From positions 620,001 to 684,000 of the forward strand of contig JAQGEQ010000332.1 in NCBI GenBank assembly GCA_034620365.1: DNA of 64,000 bases, written 5' to 3'. Both the position numbers and the translations under genes were made by a program. The DNA is from Pegea sp. RAD2-039. Taxonomy: Eukaryota; Chordata; Thaliacea; Salpida; Salpidae. Shown here piece after piece: positions 1 through 12,029 of the stretch; the stretch's first letter is position 1; each line of letters starts with the position of its first letter. The notes under the pieces are model-generated. The model did not search any database. It worked only from the letters and a program-made list of their open reading frames with translations, and had not been told where the DNA came from.

Positions 1-1020
1 GATAAAGTAACAATTGAGTCATGTAATACACTCAACAACTCACCAAATATTGCTTTAAACTCTGATGGAACTCAACACTCAAATAAAAAGATCAGTAAAA
101 TATTTTCAAAATTTTGTTCGCTTAACGTAAATTTCTCATCAGTTTTACTCGCTGCAATGGGGACGTTTTTTCTTTTTATTTCTTACAGTATGCTAAATTG
201 GGTGTATATCTATACTGAGAACAACCCAAAGAAAGTAATTTTTATTTCTAAAAGATAATCTGAAAATAATTGCTTTCGTAATTTTCAGCAAATCGCTATT
301 GGGATAAACATTTTTTCCATAAACCAAAGTCAACCGATTTCGTTTTTAAAAGTTGTTAGAGGACATGATGCTACAAGCAACACAGGTTTTATAATACTTT
401 TATATCTGAAGATAATGAGACTAATTTTATTTAAATAAAACAAATTCAAACCAAAAGGTTTGTAGTTAAAAATGTAGTAATTTCAGCATATTTTATGTTT
501 TCAACGTTTTTACTAACAAGGTTTACTTTAATAGGATTAGCCGGTCTATTATTAGAAGCACAACGTACTTTAATTGTGTCGATATGTATTCAAATTCTCA
601 GTGTATTTTTGGTTGTGGTTGCTTCTTATAAGAAACATGTTTCAAATCTATTAGTGTTGATGATTTTCATTTTTTTTCTCTTATCAGGTTTAGTATTTCG
701 AGAATAAAATGTTTAAAGTCTATTTTACATATATTTTTCAAATAGTTACTTTGAATAAATGCTATAGATTTTTAATTATTTGTTTATTTTGTTTGCTGAA
801 CACTTTTACTTTATTCTATTTTATAGGATGTTTGACTTTGACTGGGATTAAGAAATGGAAATACTTTGTTCACAATTATCGCAGAAAAGCATTTGATTCA
901 ATTTTTACAATTTCCTCAAATGGATTTGGGGTTTCATTTGCTAATATATCAGTTTGTTTATTCTTCCTTGCAACCTCATCATTTCTTACTGCAAACTTAA
1001 TTGGAAAAGACGAAGATTAG
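1..1020 (+). CDS. Four-pass membrane protein, 5'-partial (copy A1)
   Basis: Gene model of four exons: 1-234 (cut by the window edge), 289-385, 487-687 and 827-1020. The frame is open throughout and intron phases are 0, 1 and 1. It predicts at least 241 residues. One hydrophobic segment lies late in exon 1, two are in exon 3 and one is in exon 4, which ends with a short acidic tail (GKDED). The phase-1 intron at 688-826 splits a glycine codon inside the third membrane segment; the same intron position and phase occur in three other genes in this window (1306-2355, 30469-31548, 58968-60085). The topology is that of claudin/PMP22/MARVEL-like small tetraspan proteins, but I see no diagnostic family motif, so no function is assigned. 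The N-terminus lies outside the window. The next gene starts 285 bp downstream on the same strand with the same exon phases, indicating tandem duplication. Confidence 0.65.
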
Positions 1021-1305
1021 AAAATAGCAAATAACTCTTATACAGAAATCTTGTTACTTGTTCAAGGATTGGAAACATATTAATTAGGAGACATCAAAAA
1101 AACTTTTACTTCCATTATAATTCTTATGACATAAGTTTCTTACGAAATTGGTTGTCGTCTTATTTTCCTTCCTATTAAATATTCTTCACAATACACTCAA
1201 TTTATAATCTAATTACTTTACTTTTTATTTTTAATTCAAAATAATTAGTTATTACTTATTTCAGATTAAGTTATTGATGGGTTAAAGATTATTTAAATAC
1301 TGATA

Positions 1306-2355
1306 ATGATCAAAAAGAGTGGTAAAGAATTTTGTAAGAGGTTGAAAGGATCATCTTTGACAAAAATTTTTCGTTGTAACCATTTCATACTTAGTATCTT
1401 TCCAGCAGTGTTTGCTCTTTTACTTCTTCTTATTTCAGTAATTGAAAACAGATGGGATGTTTTAACTACAAATACTTATCCTTTAACTGTAAGCACAAGA
1501 TTATGCATATAAATTAAATATAATATTTCAAAAATTTGTTTTCTTTCAACAGCAAGCAAGATTTGGATTTTATCACATCTGTAAGATGACCCGAGAAAAG
1601 GATGTAGTTAGAGAAGAATGGTCTCAAGTATCGTTCAATCAAAACGATCAACTAAGTAAGAAAGTTTTAGTTTAAAATACATTTGTAGAAAAAAAAAACA
1701 TCCGAAATTATTTTCTCTAAAATTTAAATTATTGATAAAAAGATATATTTTTTAAAGATTTTTACATACATATTTATTGTTGAAAAATTTTTGAACTGTA
1801 TGTTAAAACATATTCTAAAATATATTTTAAAACATATTTTAAAGGATGATGTTAAATATTAACTAAAACTCACAAATCAGTTTGAATATTATTTATTTTT
1901 CTATCAAGAAACGATTTAATCAGAAAACAATTTTGTTAGGTCTCCCTGAAGACTATTACACAACTTTTAGGTTGATTTGTGCTAGTATAAGTATAACAAC
2001 ACTTGCAATTATCGCAACAACTATCTATTCTATTCGTGGCTATAAGGGCCTTAATGTAATTGCTACATTTTTGTACTGTGTATCAGGTTTGCATTCAGAT
2101 TTTATCGTAACATGATAGATTAATGTGTTTTCTAAATTAGTTTAATTATGAAATAAAGTTTTGTTTATAGCTATTATTTCTACTTGTGGAGTAGTCATAT
2201 ACCGAAAATCTCATGACAACCAGCAGCTTATGAAGTATACAGATAAATTTTTTTTATATGGAACAAGCTCACATCTGGCATTAAGTGGAACAGCCAGTTT
2301 GTATGTTGCTGCTTTAACCGCATTCATGTTAGTTTGTGTCTCTAGATTATCATAA
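1306..2355 (+). CDS. Four-pass membrane protein (copy A2)
   Basis: Four exons fit together: 1306-1488, 1553-1655, 1940-2086 and 2171-2355, intron phases 0, 1, 1, giving 205 residues. The ATG at 1306 opens a basic N-terminus (MIKKSGKEF) followed by the first membrane segment. A hydrophilic loop, partly on exon 2, carries W and C residues (RFGFYHICK). Membrane segments 2 and 3 are on exon 3 and segment 4 ends the protein on exon 4. Intron lengths are 64, 284 and 84 bp. The exon 3 acceptor at 1938-1939 was chosen because it restores the frame; the AG at 1879-1880 leaves a frameshift. The gene sits 285 bp after a paralogue with the same phases. Two more relatives lie on the minus strand at 30.5 and 59 kb. 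Topology suggests a claudin/PMP22-like tetraspan protein of the plasma membrane, but that is an inference from shape only. Confidence 0.65.
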
Positions 2356-2759
2356 TTCGAACATTTTTTGAACTACTTTTTAAAATTACAATCTCTTCAT
2401 CTTTTTAATTTGATACTTTTTTTCTTTGTTCAATAATTGATACAAAGTCTTAAAAACACTTAAAAATCTTACAAACGATATGTTGCAAGACAAAAATAAA
2501 GTATCGATAAAAACTATAGTATCATAAATAGTATCTTGTTTTCTTTATTTACAGATTTATTGCTATTACGATTTTAATTACAATACAGGTAATCATTATA
2601 AAATGAATTTATCAAATATTAAAATTTAAATGTGGAACTATTTTCTGAATTTGCTTTAATCTAAAATAAACGACGAGTTTTTGTGTTTTACTTCTTCAAC
2701 GTGTAATAAAATAAATAATTCTAAAATACGTAATTTAAATATAATTATATTTTTGGCAT
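2356..2759. other. Intergenic, nothing recognised
   Basis: AT-rich sequence between the four-pass gene and the retroelement. No convincing ORF, splice-bounded exon or repeat was seen. Confidence 0.5.
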
Positions 2760-4960
2760 TGTGGCATAGAAACTTGTTTATAATCCGGGTTAAATGGCCT
2801 TCTTAGTTTGTTTTATATCAGCAAATATTGGAGACGCAAAAGTCCGAAAGTACTGGCAGCCCTTGTGGGTGAAACCAAATCCAATTGTTTCGATGCATAC
2901 TTTGTTTGCGTTTACATTGACTGAAACTGGAGCACATTACTCGATGAGGTTTTTTGAGTTGATTTTGGGAATGTTGTTGAGATTGAAATGAGTTAAAGAA
3001 AGTTTCTGGAGTTTAGGTCCCACTAAGATTAGGAGACTCGGAGTTAGATGAGATTTGCTCCCGGATTCACCGATCTTAACAGTCTGAAGATTAGGAGAGG
3101 GTTCTGGAAAGATATTAAAGTTAAGTTTTGGTGATAAATCAGAAGATTAAGATGTTAGAATCTAAAAAGAGATCGAAAGAAATCGATGTAGACGTTGATG
3201 ATGTAATTGTGCCCCAACACAAAAATGTTATAAAAACCACAGAATAAAACTGATTGTTAAACAATCAATTCAATTGCGCTCTTATAACCGATGACACAAC
3301 TGGCGTCGCAAGAACGATACTGTACTATCTCAGTACTCTGTCATACTCCTACATTCTTACAAATGTCTCTGAGATGATAGATCTTGACATAACGGTTGAT
3401 ATAATAGCTAAATATATTTCTTCTTTAAAATCACCAGTTTCCAATACTCCTGATCAGAACACTGCTTTATTTTTACGAAAAAAACTCTCTTCCTGTTTAT
3501 CACTACTTTTATTGCTACTCTATAACATCAATCTGAAGCGAGAAAGAGTTCCACACAATTCGAAGAAAGCTATCATTACTTAAGAATTACATTACATAAA
3601 AAGGGTCTCAAAAACACTGCACTCAACTACAGACCAGTTTCACTGATTTCAGTTATTTGGAGAATTGAACAATAATTGAACAGTCATTTGATCAAGCAAT
3701 AATTAACATCTAAAGCCTAGCATGGCCTTTTGAAACGAAGATCTTCCCTGACTCAACACCTCATTTTTTTAATGAGCTTACAGCCGATTATGAAAGTAAT
3801 ACTCTTTCTGACATCATATATCTCGATTTTGCTACAGCGCTTGATTCTGTCCCACATAACAAGCTCATTACTGTATTAAAAAATCTTAAAAATCAACAGC
3901 TTTATCTTACAGTGGCCTGAAGATTACAGATCAGATAGAATCCAACTAACTTATGTTGAAAGATCTTTATCTACACCTAGTTAAGTCACGAGTGGTGCTC
4001 CTCAGGGTTCTGTTCTAAGTCCCCTTTTCTTTTCAATTCTTATTGAGGACCTCATCAGAAGACTAGTAGTAGTAGATGACGTCAGCGTCTTTCTGTATGC
4101 AGATTTAATCAAGCTATTATCTTACAATCCTTCAAAAATTCAAACTGTACCACACACTGTAGAAAAATGGTCTATGAACTGGCAACTCAAAATTAAGTCC
4201 AGAAAGTCTGAACTTATAACTTTCTCCCGTAAACCAGCTGCTAATTCTTTAAAGCAATATTCTATAAGTGAATTTATCATTTAAGAAATATTTTCTGTCG
4301 TAGACCTTAACATTAGCTTATCACCTGACCTTATTTGGCACAATTATGTTTCAAATATGGTTACAAAGTCAATCAATCTTTTCTATCCTATTATAAAGAC
4401 TTTAAATCTAAGGATCCATGCTTTTTTTAAATCTCTTAAAATTATATTTACGTCCAATTCTCGAATGTAATGTCAGTGCATGGATGCCATATCAAGTTAG
4501 TGATATCAAAAAAATCGAATCTATTCAAGCAACGTTTACGAGGTTAGTATGCAGGAAACTTAATATTAAATATGATAATTACATAAATCGCCTCAGCTTC
4601 TTCAGTTTAGATACTTTTGAAATTCAACGAATTAAATAAGACTTAATTCTTATTTTCAAAGCTATCCACAGTTAAATTGACCTTCAATTCGATGCCTATT
4701 TTTCCATTAGTCCTTTCTTCAAGTTATATCAGCTGATATGACACATATTACATTTCAATAAGCTCATATCTACTGGTATGATAATAAGATGAAGTTTTGT
4801 AATACGGCACAATTATTCCTTGGAAGTATCAGATGTTGTCATTTCATAATCACTCTTGTTTTTCAAGCTGATTTGTTTTAATATTGCCAATTGTGTTTTT
4901 CTTCTTTTTTTAAATTACTAACCTTCTATGACGTGGTGTTGTTGGTAGAGGAGATTTTAC
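2760..4960 (+). mobile_element. Degenerate CR1/Jockey-like non-LTR retrotransposon
   Basis: Reverse-transcriptase signatures run in order on the plus strand through several frameshifts and stops. These are an ITDD/ISSLKSPVSNTPDQN region near 3280-3450, a NYRPVSLIS block near 3630, a YLDFATALDSVPHNKL block (RT motif A) near 3820, SGAPQGSVLSPLFFS (motif B) near 3990, and FLYADLIKLL near 4095 where the catalytic YADD box has become YADL. The C-terminal part of ORF2 follows to about 4650, then a probable 3' UTR. Broken frames and the damaged catalytic box make this a dead copy. The left boundary is uncertain; the less AT-rich 2760-3250 stretch may be its 5' part. Confidence 0.8.
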
Positions 4961-6041
4961 AAGTTAAGGATGTTTGAAGTTAGTTTGACAAAATATTTGT
5001 TTGTAAAGCTTATTGTAAATGTTATTATTGACTTATTATGTGTTGGTTGATGAACAAACAGGTTAAATTTTTTTAATCAGTTTGAATATGCTTTTATTAT
5101 CACTCATTATTCTTCAGTTATGTAATTTTCAAGAAACGATTTCTATTATCCCAGTCTTAAAAAGGAGTCAAAAATAAGCCACTAAAATTTCGACCACACA
5201 TTGAGAAACTTTCATTTTTCTCTCATTAGTAGTTTCAGCCAAGTCTTTGAATTGATCATTTCATAGAAAACTCGGACTCATCTTCTCAACAAAAACTTGC
5301 TCTTTGATTATCAATTTGGATTCATTTTGATTATTTTTTTGATCATTTTGATTCAACGATCAGCTGTTGTCTCTCCTTCTAAACAAAGAGCCAAAAATAA
5401 ACCACTAAATTATCGCCCACATAAAAAACATAAAAAATGATACTAAAATTACAGCTGAAATAAAAATCTTCAATAATTTTTATAGACAAAAAGTATTTTA
5501 ACTAACGCTATGTTTCATAAACATATTTTTGGCTTCATGGACAATAATCAAAATTACAAACAATGTGCTCATAAACTATAATAAATTTCTTTAAATAAGT
5601 TTATGTATTTGCTCAAAGAGTGTAAATGAAAGCATAATTTTTTAAATGATTTCATGATAACCTTTGTATACTTTTCTTAGATTTTCACAGTTTTGTTTAA
5701 AATTTAGTCACAGGCTTTAAATTATTTTAGATATAAAGACAAATAAGTCTGTAGGTTGGCCATCTGTATTATATCAAATTATAAATCATAAATTTATTCG
5801 ACATTGTAAAAATTACTCCTGAATAGTACTTTACAGAGAATATATATATATATATATAAATTATTACTTTTATCTAATAAAAATCGAAATGCTGTTAGAC
5901 CAAATATTTATATATTAAGATATTTTATTGTAAATGTTTGCATTATACAAATAACTTAAAATAGAAACTATCAGTTTTAAAAACATATCAAACAGTTTCA
6001 GATTTAGACATTTCAAGTTAGTTGGTTTAACAGTTGTTATA
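4961..6041. other. Spacer with retroelement scraps and a TA microsatellite
   Basis: Apart from the RT fragments at 5140-5420, this is AT-rich DNA with a (TA)n run of about 20 bp near 5840-5859. It contains the presumed promoter region of the lectin-like gene at 6042. No TATA box or transcription start can be called with confidence in such AT-rich sequence. Confidence 0.45.
5140..5420 (+). mobile_element. Non-LTR reverse-transcriptase fragment
   Basis: Plus-strand translation with frame changes gives an RT N-terminal block. It holds a KKxSK-x-LNFRP-like stretch, then SQVFELIIS, then NKNLLFDYQFGF, matching the 'NYRPISLLS...QFGFR' region of CR1/Jockey reverse transcriptases. The LNYRP motif recurs near 5405. 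It is a relic, apparently of a different copy from the element at 2760-4960. Confidence 0.6.
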
Positions 6042-6884
6042 ATGTCAGAGAAAAATTTTTTTCAATCAAAGATTGGAAAGATTAGCATCTTTTCAAGTAT
6101 AAAGACGAGATCTCAAGCAATTGAAGTTTGCAAAAGTAAAAACCAAATGCTGGTTCCATTACATGATCAGAAGATAGTTACTGAGGTTTCTCAAAAGCTA
6201 TCTGACTGGCTAAAAGAGGTGAAACTGCCTGAGAACAAGAAGACAAGGTATTGGCATGTGGGACAAGTTTGTCATGACAACAAGGTTGTATGGTTGGATG
6301 GATGTAGCTTTGTTAAGAAAGACTATTATCCTAAAGTAAAAATAAACAGCCATGGCTGCAAGAAGATAATCTATCTGTATCCAAAGCGTCAACAATTTGT
6401 AGTGAGAGATGATCTAAACAAGAGCAAACCTTTTCTATGCCTACAGAGTGAAGAAGCAACCAAGCGTGAAGAAGCTACTGATTTCAATAGTTATCTAGCC
6501 CTTGGCTTGACCATTGGAATAGTTGCATTTATTTTGCTGATGATTGGACTGGTATACTACTCATATAAGTTTTTATTCAAAAAAAAAACTTTTAATGTGA
6601 CTGAGAATATTGAGATGGCATCATTAAACAATGGTACAAATGATAATGGAAATAATGAAGTGGTCCAAGGTACAATGAATGACCTAAAACCACAGTTTTC
6701 GAGAAATGAAGAAGTTATGAATGAAGGTGAATATAGCTTTGCTGAAAGTTTTTTGGATGAGGACATTGTTGAAACTTCTCAAAGAGATGTTGAAAAAGGA
6801 AGAAGCGATGAGTCAGCAAGGCTGAAATTGGAATTTGACCCGAGTGCACTGTATGCTGTTGTTAAGAAAAAACCAAAAAAATAG
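6042..6884 (+). CDS. C-type-lectin-like single-pass membrane protein with tyrosine tail
   Basis: Intact 280-residue ORF without introns. Residues about 12-135 resemble a C-type-lectin-like fold: AIEVCKSKNQMLVPL (C30), YWHVGQVC (C77), VVWLDGC (C88), C106 and KPFLCLQ (C133). The Ca-binding EPN/WND signatures are not seen, so sugar binding is doubtful. A membrane segment covers about 151-175, followed by a stop-transfer KFLFKKK. The tail of about 100 residues is acidic and Ser-rich and ends in LYAVVKKKPKK; Y271 sits in a YxxV context (sorting or SH2-type site), and Y231 lies in GEYSFAES. No signal peptide is visible, so either an upstream exon is missing (a weak acceptor overlaps the ATG) or the protein uses its membrane segment as anchor. 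It is the only copy with the N-terminal half of the lectin-like domain and is the likely parent of the truncated copies in the following array. A receptor role is inferred. Confidence 0.7.
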   Translation: MSEKNFFQSKIGKISIFSSIKTRSQAIEVCKSKNQMLVPLHDQKIVTEVSQKLSDWLKEVKLPENKKTRYWHVGQVCHDNKVVWLDGCSFVKKDYYPKVKINSHGCKKIIYLYPKRQQFVVRDDLNKSKPFLCLQSEEATKREEATDFNSYLALGLTIGIVAFILLMIGLVYYSYKFLFKKKTFNVTENIEMASLNNGTNDNGNNEVVQGTMNDLKPQFSRNEEVMNEGEYSFAESFLDEDIVETSQRDVEKGRSDESARLKLEFDPSALYAVVKKKPKK

Positions 6885-6899
6885 TATCAATCCAAAGGA

Positions 6900-7646
6900 A
6901 TAAACAAATTTGAAGTAATAAAACTTACTGAGTTTGAGATATTTTATAAAATATAAATTTTTCATTTTATAAAACCATATAATAGCTTTCCTTTTTTGGT
7001 CATCTCTTACAGAATTTTACTTCAAATACTTTCTTTTCCATTTAAGGACATTACATATGTGTTTATTATACAGTGCCTTATATATTCTATTATTTGTATT
7101 ATCAAGCTTACAAACTTTCAATTATAATTTTTCTTTTTCCAAGCACTTGAATTCTTGCTTTTATGTTTTAATTTGTCAACGTTTAATAAAAGTTGATCAA
7201 AAAAAATTATAAAACAATACTATTTTGTTTGTTTGTTGTTGAAATTTAGTTTATACTATTGTGAATGTCTTATATACTGAAATAGGCAATGATATTTATC
7301 AAAGCCTTGCTCCAAAAAGTTGAACAATAACAATTGGGATGACAAAATAAATAACAATAAACAAATAAACAAAGTATAAAAGATCCATGTTACAAGATAT
7401 TTAGTTTGACGTTTAAATATTTTCTTAAAAGAATGGTTTTTATAAAAAAGTATTTTAAAGAAAATGTTAGTTTCTGATCAACCAAATAGAGGTTTCCAGT
7501 CAATGAAAAAGAAAGTTTTTTCAAAATGTATTTGATCCAAAATGAAGCACTTAAAAAAATTTTATTCCAAGACATTTTAAATATTTTTTTCAAACTAAAG
7601 TATTTTATAATCCAAACACTTGACCAGAAATCAAATGACTTAACCA
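6900..7646. repeat. 3' flank of the lectin-like gene, repeated in every unit
   Basis: This non-coding stretch recurs after every gene copy in the array, from 8030, 10885, 13815, 16665, 19490, 22400, 24875 and 27365. It includes a conserved TTTTTTGGTCATCTCTTACAG block and AATAAA-like sites near the start that could serve polyadenylation. It contains only shadow ORFs. Confidence 0.7.
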
Positions 7647-8027
7647 TTGCAATTATTAAACTTTGACATAATGAGAAAATCTCTTCTACAACTTCATGAC
7701 GTCATTAGTAACTTTCAACATATCTTGAAATCGCCAGTGGTACTTTTCTGGTATATTTTTCAATTGCCTCGTGAGATTAAAGTGGCCAAAGAAACAATGA
7801 ATGAAGTAAGACCAAATGTTTGTAGAACTGAAGAAGAAGTTAGGAATCAAGGTGAATATAGCTTTGCTGAAAGTTTACTGGATGAGCACATTGATAAAAG
7901 TTCTCAAAGAAATGTTGAAAAAGGAAGAAGGGATGAGTCAAGAAAATTGAAATTGGAAATTGATCCAAGTGAACTGTATGCTGTTGTTAAGAAAAAACTA
8001 AAAAATAGTATCAATCCAAAGAAATAG
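7647..8027 (+). pseudogene. Tail of the lectin-like gene fused to 3' flank sequence
   Basis: A 126-codon open frame. The first 46 or so codons come from what is non-coding 3' flank in the other units, covering the CRE palindrome at 7697. At about 7778 the sequence jumps into the gene's tail (MNEVRPNVCRTEEE), keeping frame to the end LYAVVKKK. The breakpoint implies a deletion or recombination that removed the unit's RT fragment, 5' flank, lectin-like domain and membrane segment. It has no membrane segment, so any product would be soluble. Compared with the parent, the tail has several substitutions but no stop. I treat it as a pseudogene or chimera; expression is unknown. Confidence 0.6.
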
Positions 8028-8810
8028 AAATGTTTGATGTAATAAAACTTACTGAGTTTGAGATATTGTTTAAAATATAAACTTTTCATTTTATAAAACA
8101 GTATAACAGTTTTTCTTTTTTGGTCATCTCTTACAGAATTTTACTTCAAATACTTTCTTTTCTATTTAAGGACATTGCATTTATGTTTATTATACAGTGC
8201 CTTGTATATTCAATTATTTGTATTATCAAGCTTACAAAATTTCAATTATGATTTTCCTTTTTTCACCACCTGAATTCTGATTTCAAGTTCTAATTTGTGA
8301 AGTTGTATTAAAAGTTGATTAATAAAAAATTATAAAACAATACTATTTTGTGTGTTTGTTGTTGAAATTGAATTTAAAACATTGTGGATGGTTTATATAT
8401 TGAAAAAGGCAATAACGTTTATCAAAAGTTTGATCCAAAAAGTGAAGCTATATCAATTGGGATAACTAAGTAAATAAAAATAAGCAAATAAACAAAGTAT
8501 AAAAGATCCATTTTATTAGATGTTTAGTTTGACGTTTGAATATTTTTTAAAAAGGCGGTTTTTATAGAATGTATTGAAAATGTGGGTTTCTTATCAACCA
8601 AATAGACTTTTTCAGTCTGTAAGCATGGATACATTTCAAAATGTATTTGGTTAAATATGAAACACTTGAAGAAATTCTATTCCACAAAATTTTAACTATT
8701 TTCTTCAAACAAAAGTATTTTTAATCCAAACACTTGACCAAAAATCAAGTGAACTAGCCATTACCATTCTTAAACTTTGACGAAATGAGAAAATCACATA
8801 GATAATATGA

Positions 8811-8887
8811 TGACGTCATTAGTAACTTTAGAAATATCTTGAAATTGTCAGTTTTGCTTTTCTGGTATATTTTTCAATTGTCACGTG
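8811..8887. promoter_or_regulatory. Conserved CRE palindrome and E-box pair, one per array unit
   Basis: TGACGTCA (perfect CRE/ATF palindrome) at 8811 is followed by CACGTG (E-box) at 8882. The same pair occurs at 11623/11694, 14593/14663, 17388/17459, 20211/20282, 23178/23248, 25664/25735 and 28151/28222, always 70-71 bp apart. In the collapsed first repeat the CRE at 7697 is intact but the E-box has become CTCGTG. The motifs sit 0.6-0.8 kb downstream of each gene copy. Function is inferred only from motif identity and conservation; shared ancestry of the units explains part of it. Confidence 0.4.
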
Positions 8888-9219
8888 AGATTAAATCTAC
8901 ATAGTTGATATGCTAACATTCTAAACTCTTTCAATCCGGTGTAATTTAATTTGTAAATTGATTTATTTTAATTTATAATTATGTTTAAACTGAATACACT
9001 GAATTGCAGTGACAATTATTTTCAGTTTATTAACAGATGAATAGCAAACAATGTACAAAAACTACCTAAATACAGTACAAAAATAGATTTCAAAGTCTGT
9101 ATTTGGTTTATATTTGGGTTATAAGCATTTATACAAAAAAAATGTTTATATTACAGAAAATAGAATTTTAGTGTATTTCCTGTTTATGATGATATGGTAA
9201 TCAATAATTTTGACTTATC

Positions 9220-9640
9220 TTTTAAGCAACGATTTACTCTCTGGTTATCAATTTAAACTCCTTCCACATAGATTTTTCAGTGAATTATACAGACCTTTGC
9301 AAGGCGGTTGATTCAGTTTCACATCCCATATTAGATAAAGATACTCACAGATAATTCAAGATTAACCTTACAATTATCTTTTGGACAGAGCCATTTCTTA
9401 AAAACTGAGAATAACTCGATCAATAAATTTTTTTCAAGTTTTCATGAAGTTGTCAATCTTATTCCCAAAGGCAATATTATTGGACTTCTTCTTTTTTATT
9501 TTGTATCATTGATATTACAGACAATTCCAAATTACAAAATGGATCTGCAAAAATTTAATACTTTTGCCGATGATGTCAACTTTTTTAGTATCAAATTAAT
9601 TGTTTTGTAATCTTCTTTAGAACCAAAGTAACTATTTACT
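9220..9640 (+). mobile_element. Fossil reverse-transcriptase fragment, unit 1
   Basis: Across several frames the RT landmarks appear in order: YTDLCKAVDSVSHPIL (motif A), PKGNIIGLLLF (motif B, equivalent to PQGSILGPLLF) and FADDVNFF (catalytic motif C). A second, shorter copy of the segment between motifs A and B follows near 9700-9830. It is embedded in the tandem unit and was amplified with it. Confidence 0.7.
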
Positions 9641-10334
9641 CCAATTGAAAAAAAAGATTTTACCATTTCATTAATCAATCTTTAAAAAATACAAAATTTT
9701 CAATCAGTTTTCCATTATCCCTACAAATATCTTTTGGACGGGACGATTTTTTAGAGATAGAGATTAACTCAATTAATATTACTTTTTCAAGTGTTTTTGA
9801 GGTTTCAGTTTCCTTACATTTTTTTAAAGTAATATTAAATTTTTGATTCATAATACATTTTATCATTGACTCTGCAATTTTTTCATTGATTCTGTATTAA
9901 TACTACATAGTGATATCTAAGACCTTCAAAATATTTCTTAGGTTATAATTTTTGACTTTTATTCGCTATAAGAGCTGTTGAATTTGAAACTACCAGCTAC
10001 GCGTTTAATGAATGAATATACAAATATTTTATAAATAATAAAAAATATTTAAAAATTATATTTACAAAATAGTTTATGAAGTTTAAAAAATAATTTCCAT
10101 GGTTGGCTTAATACTGTTATTTGCTGGTGAAATGTTTTGCAAACCAGAATTTTGTTCAATTTTTACATTAAAAAAAATTTGTAAGTGAAAAATTGATAGT
10201 TTGTATGAATACCTAAGTTTCCTCATATATATTTACTGGATATTTGTGGCAACAAACGTTAAATAATTTATTTGTGAATGTTTACGGAAATATTAAATAT
10301 TGCTCACAGATTTCAAAATTATAAGTACCAGAAA

Positions 10335-10898
10335 AGGTATTGGCGTGTTTGACAAAGTTGTCATGGCAACAGTACTTCAAGGTTGGATGGCGCTCAATAT
10401 AGTTTGTGAGATTATGACTCTAAAGTTTATGTAAATGATTTTGGATACAATATAATGATCTTTATTTATCTGAGGCGCCATAAATTTATTGTGAGACTTG
10501 AAATAAACAACAGCATACGTTTTATATTGAATATTGAGATTTCATCATTGAATAATGGTAATCTTAAGAATGAAAGCATTATAATGGCAATGAAGACAAT
10601 TAATAAAGTAAGACCAAAGGTTTGTAGAACTGAAAAAGAAGTTATTAATAAAGGTAACTATAGATTTACTAAAAGTTTTTTGGATGAACACATTGATGAA
10701 TCTTCTCACAGAGATCTTGAAAAAGGAAGAAACGATGTTTCAACAAAGTTGAAAAAGGAATTAAATTCTAACTCACTGTATGCTGTTGTTAAAACAAAAC
10801 CAAAAAAATTGGACCAACCCAGAATTATTAACACGTTTCAAGTAATACAACTTATTGAGTTTGAGATATTGTTTAAAATAAAATTTTTTATGTTATAA
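10335..10898 (+). pseudogene. 5'-truncated lectin-like gene copy, unit 1
   Basis: Homology to the gene at 6042 starts at the GGTATTGGC site (parent codon about 69) and continues through a frame-damaged lectin-like half domain. The membrane segment is deleted: the CCTTTTCTATG equivalent joins directly to GAATATTGAG. A 147-codon ORF (10455-10898) then covers the tail, including NSLYAVVKTKPKK. The parental stop codon has changed to TTG, so the frame reads 22 codons into the 3' flank. Without signal or anchor, the product is unlikely to work as a receptor. Confidence 0.7.
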
Positions 10899-12029
10899 AA
10901 CATTATATTACTTTTCCTTTTTTGGTCAACTATTACAGAATTTTATTTCAAATAATTTCTTTTCCATTTAAGGACATTACTAATATGTTTATTATACAGT
11001 GCCTTATATATTCTATTATTTTTATTATCAAGCTTGCAAACTTTCAATTATAATTTTCCTTTTTTCAAGTACCTGAATTCTTGCATTCAAGTTCTAATTT
11101 GTGAAGTTGTATTAAAAGTTGATTAATAAAAGATTATAAAACAATACTATTTTGTGTGTTTGTTGTTGAAATTGAATTTAAAACATTGTGAATCTTTTAT
11201 ATAATGAAAAAGGCAATAACATTTATCAAATATTTGATCCAAAAAGTCGAACAATATCAATTGGGATGACTAAGTAAATATCAATAAACAAATAAACAAA
11301 GTATAAAAGATCCATTTTATTGGATGTTTTGTTTGACTTTTCAATGTTTTCTACAAAAGGTGGTTTTTATAGAATGTATTTAAAGGAAAATTGTGGCTTT
11401 TTATCAACCAAATAGACTTTTTCAGTCTATAAGCATGGATACTTTTCAAAATGTATTTGGTCAAAATGAGACACTTGAAGAAATTTTTTTCCAAGACATT
11501 TTAACTATTTTTTCTTGAAATTAAAGTATTTTTTAATGTAAACACTTAAGCACAAATCAAGTGAACTAGCCATTACCATTCTTAAACTTTAACATAATGA
11601 GAAAATCTCTTCTAGAATTTAATGACGTCATTAGAAACTTAAAAAATATCTTGAAATCGCCAGTTGTGCTTTTCTGGTACATTTTTTAATTGTCACGTGA
11701 GATTAAATCTACATAGTTGATATGCTAACATTCTAAATTCTTTCAATCCGGTGTAATTTAATTTGTAAGTTGATTTATTTAAATTTATAATGATGTTTAA
11801 ACTAAATACACTGAATTGCAGTTACAATTATTTTCAGTTTATTAACAGATGAATAGCAAACAATGTACAAAAACTACCTAAATACAGTATAAACATAGAT
11901 TTCAAAGTCTGTATTTGATTTAAATTTTGGTTATAAGTATTTATACAAAAATAATGTTTATAACACAGAAAAAATAATCTTACTGTATTTTCTGTTTATG
12001 ATGATATGGTAATCAATAATTTTGACTTA

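Noticed and set aside
2794..2991. 65-codon ORF as a separate gene
   Set aside because: It adjoins the CR1-like element, has no convincing start context or domain, and is more simply the 5' part of that element.
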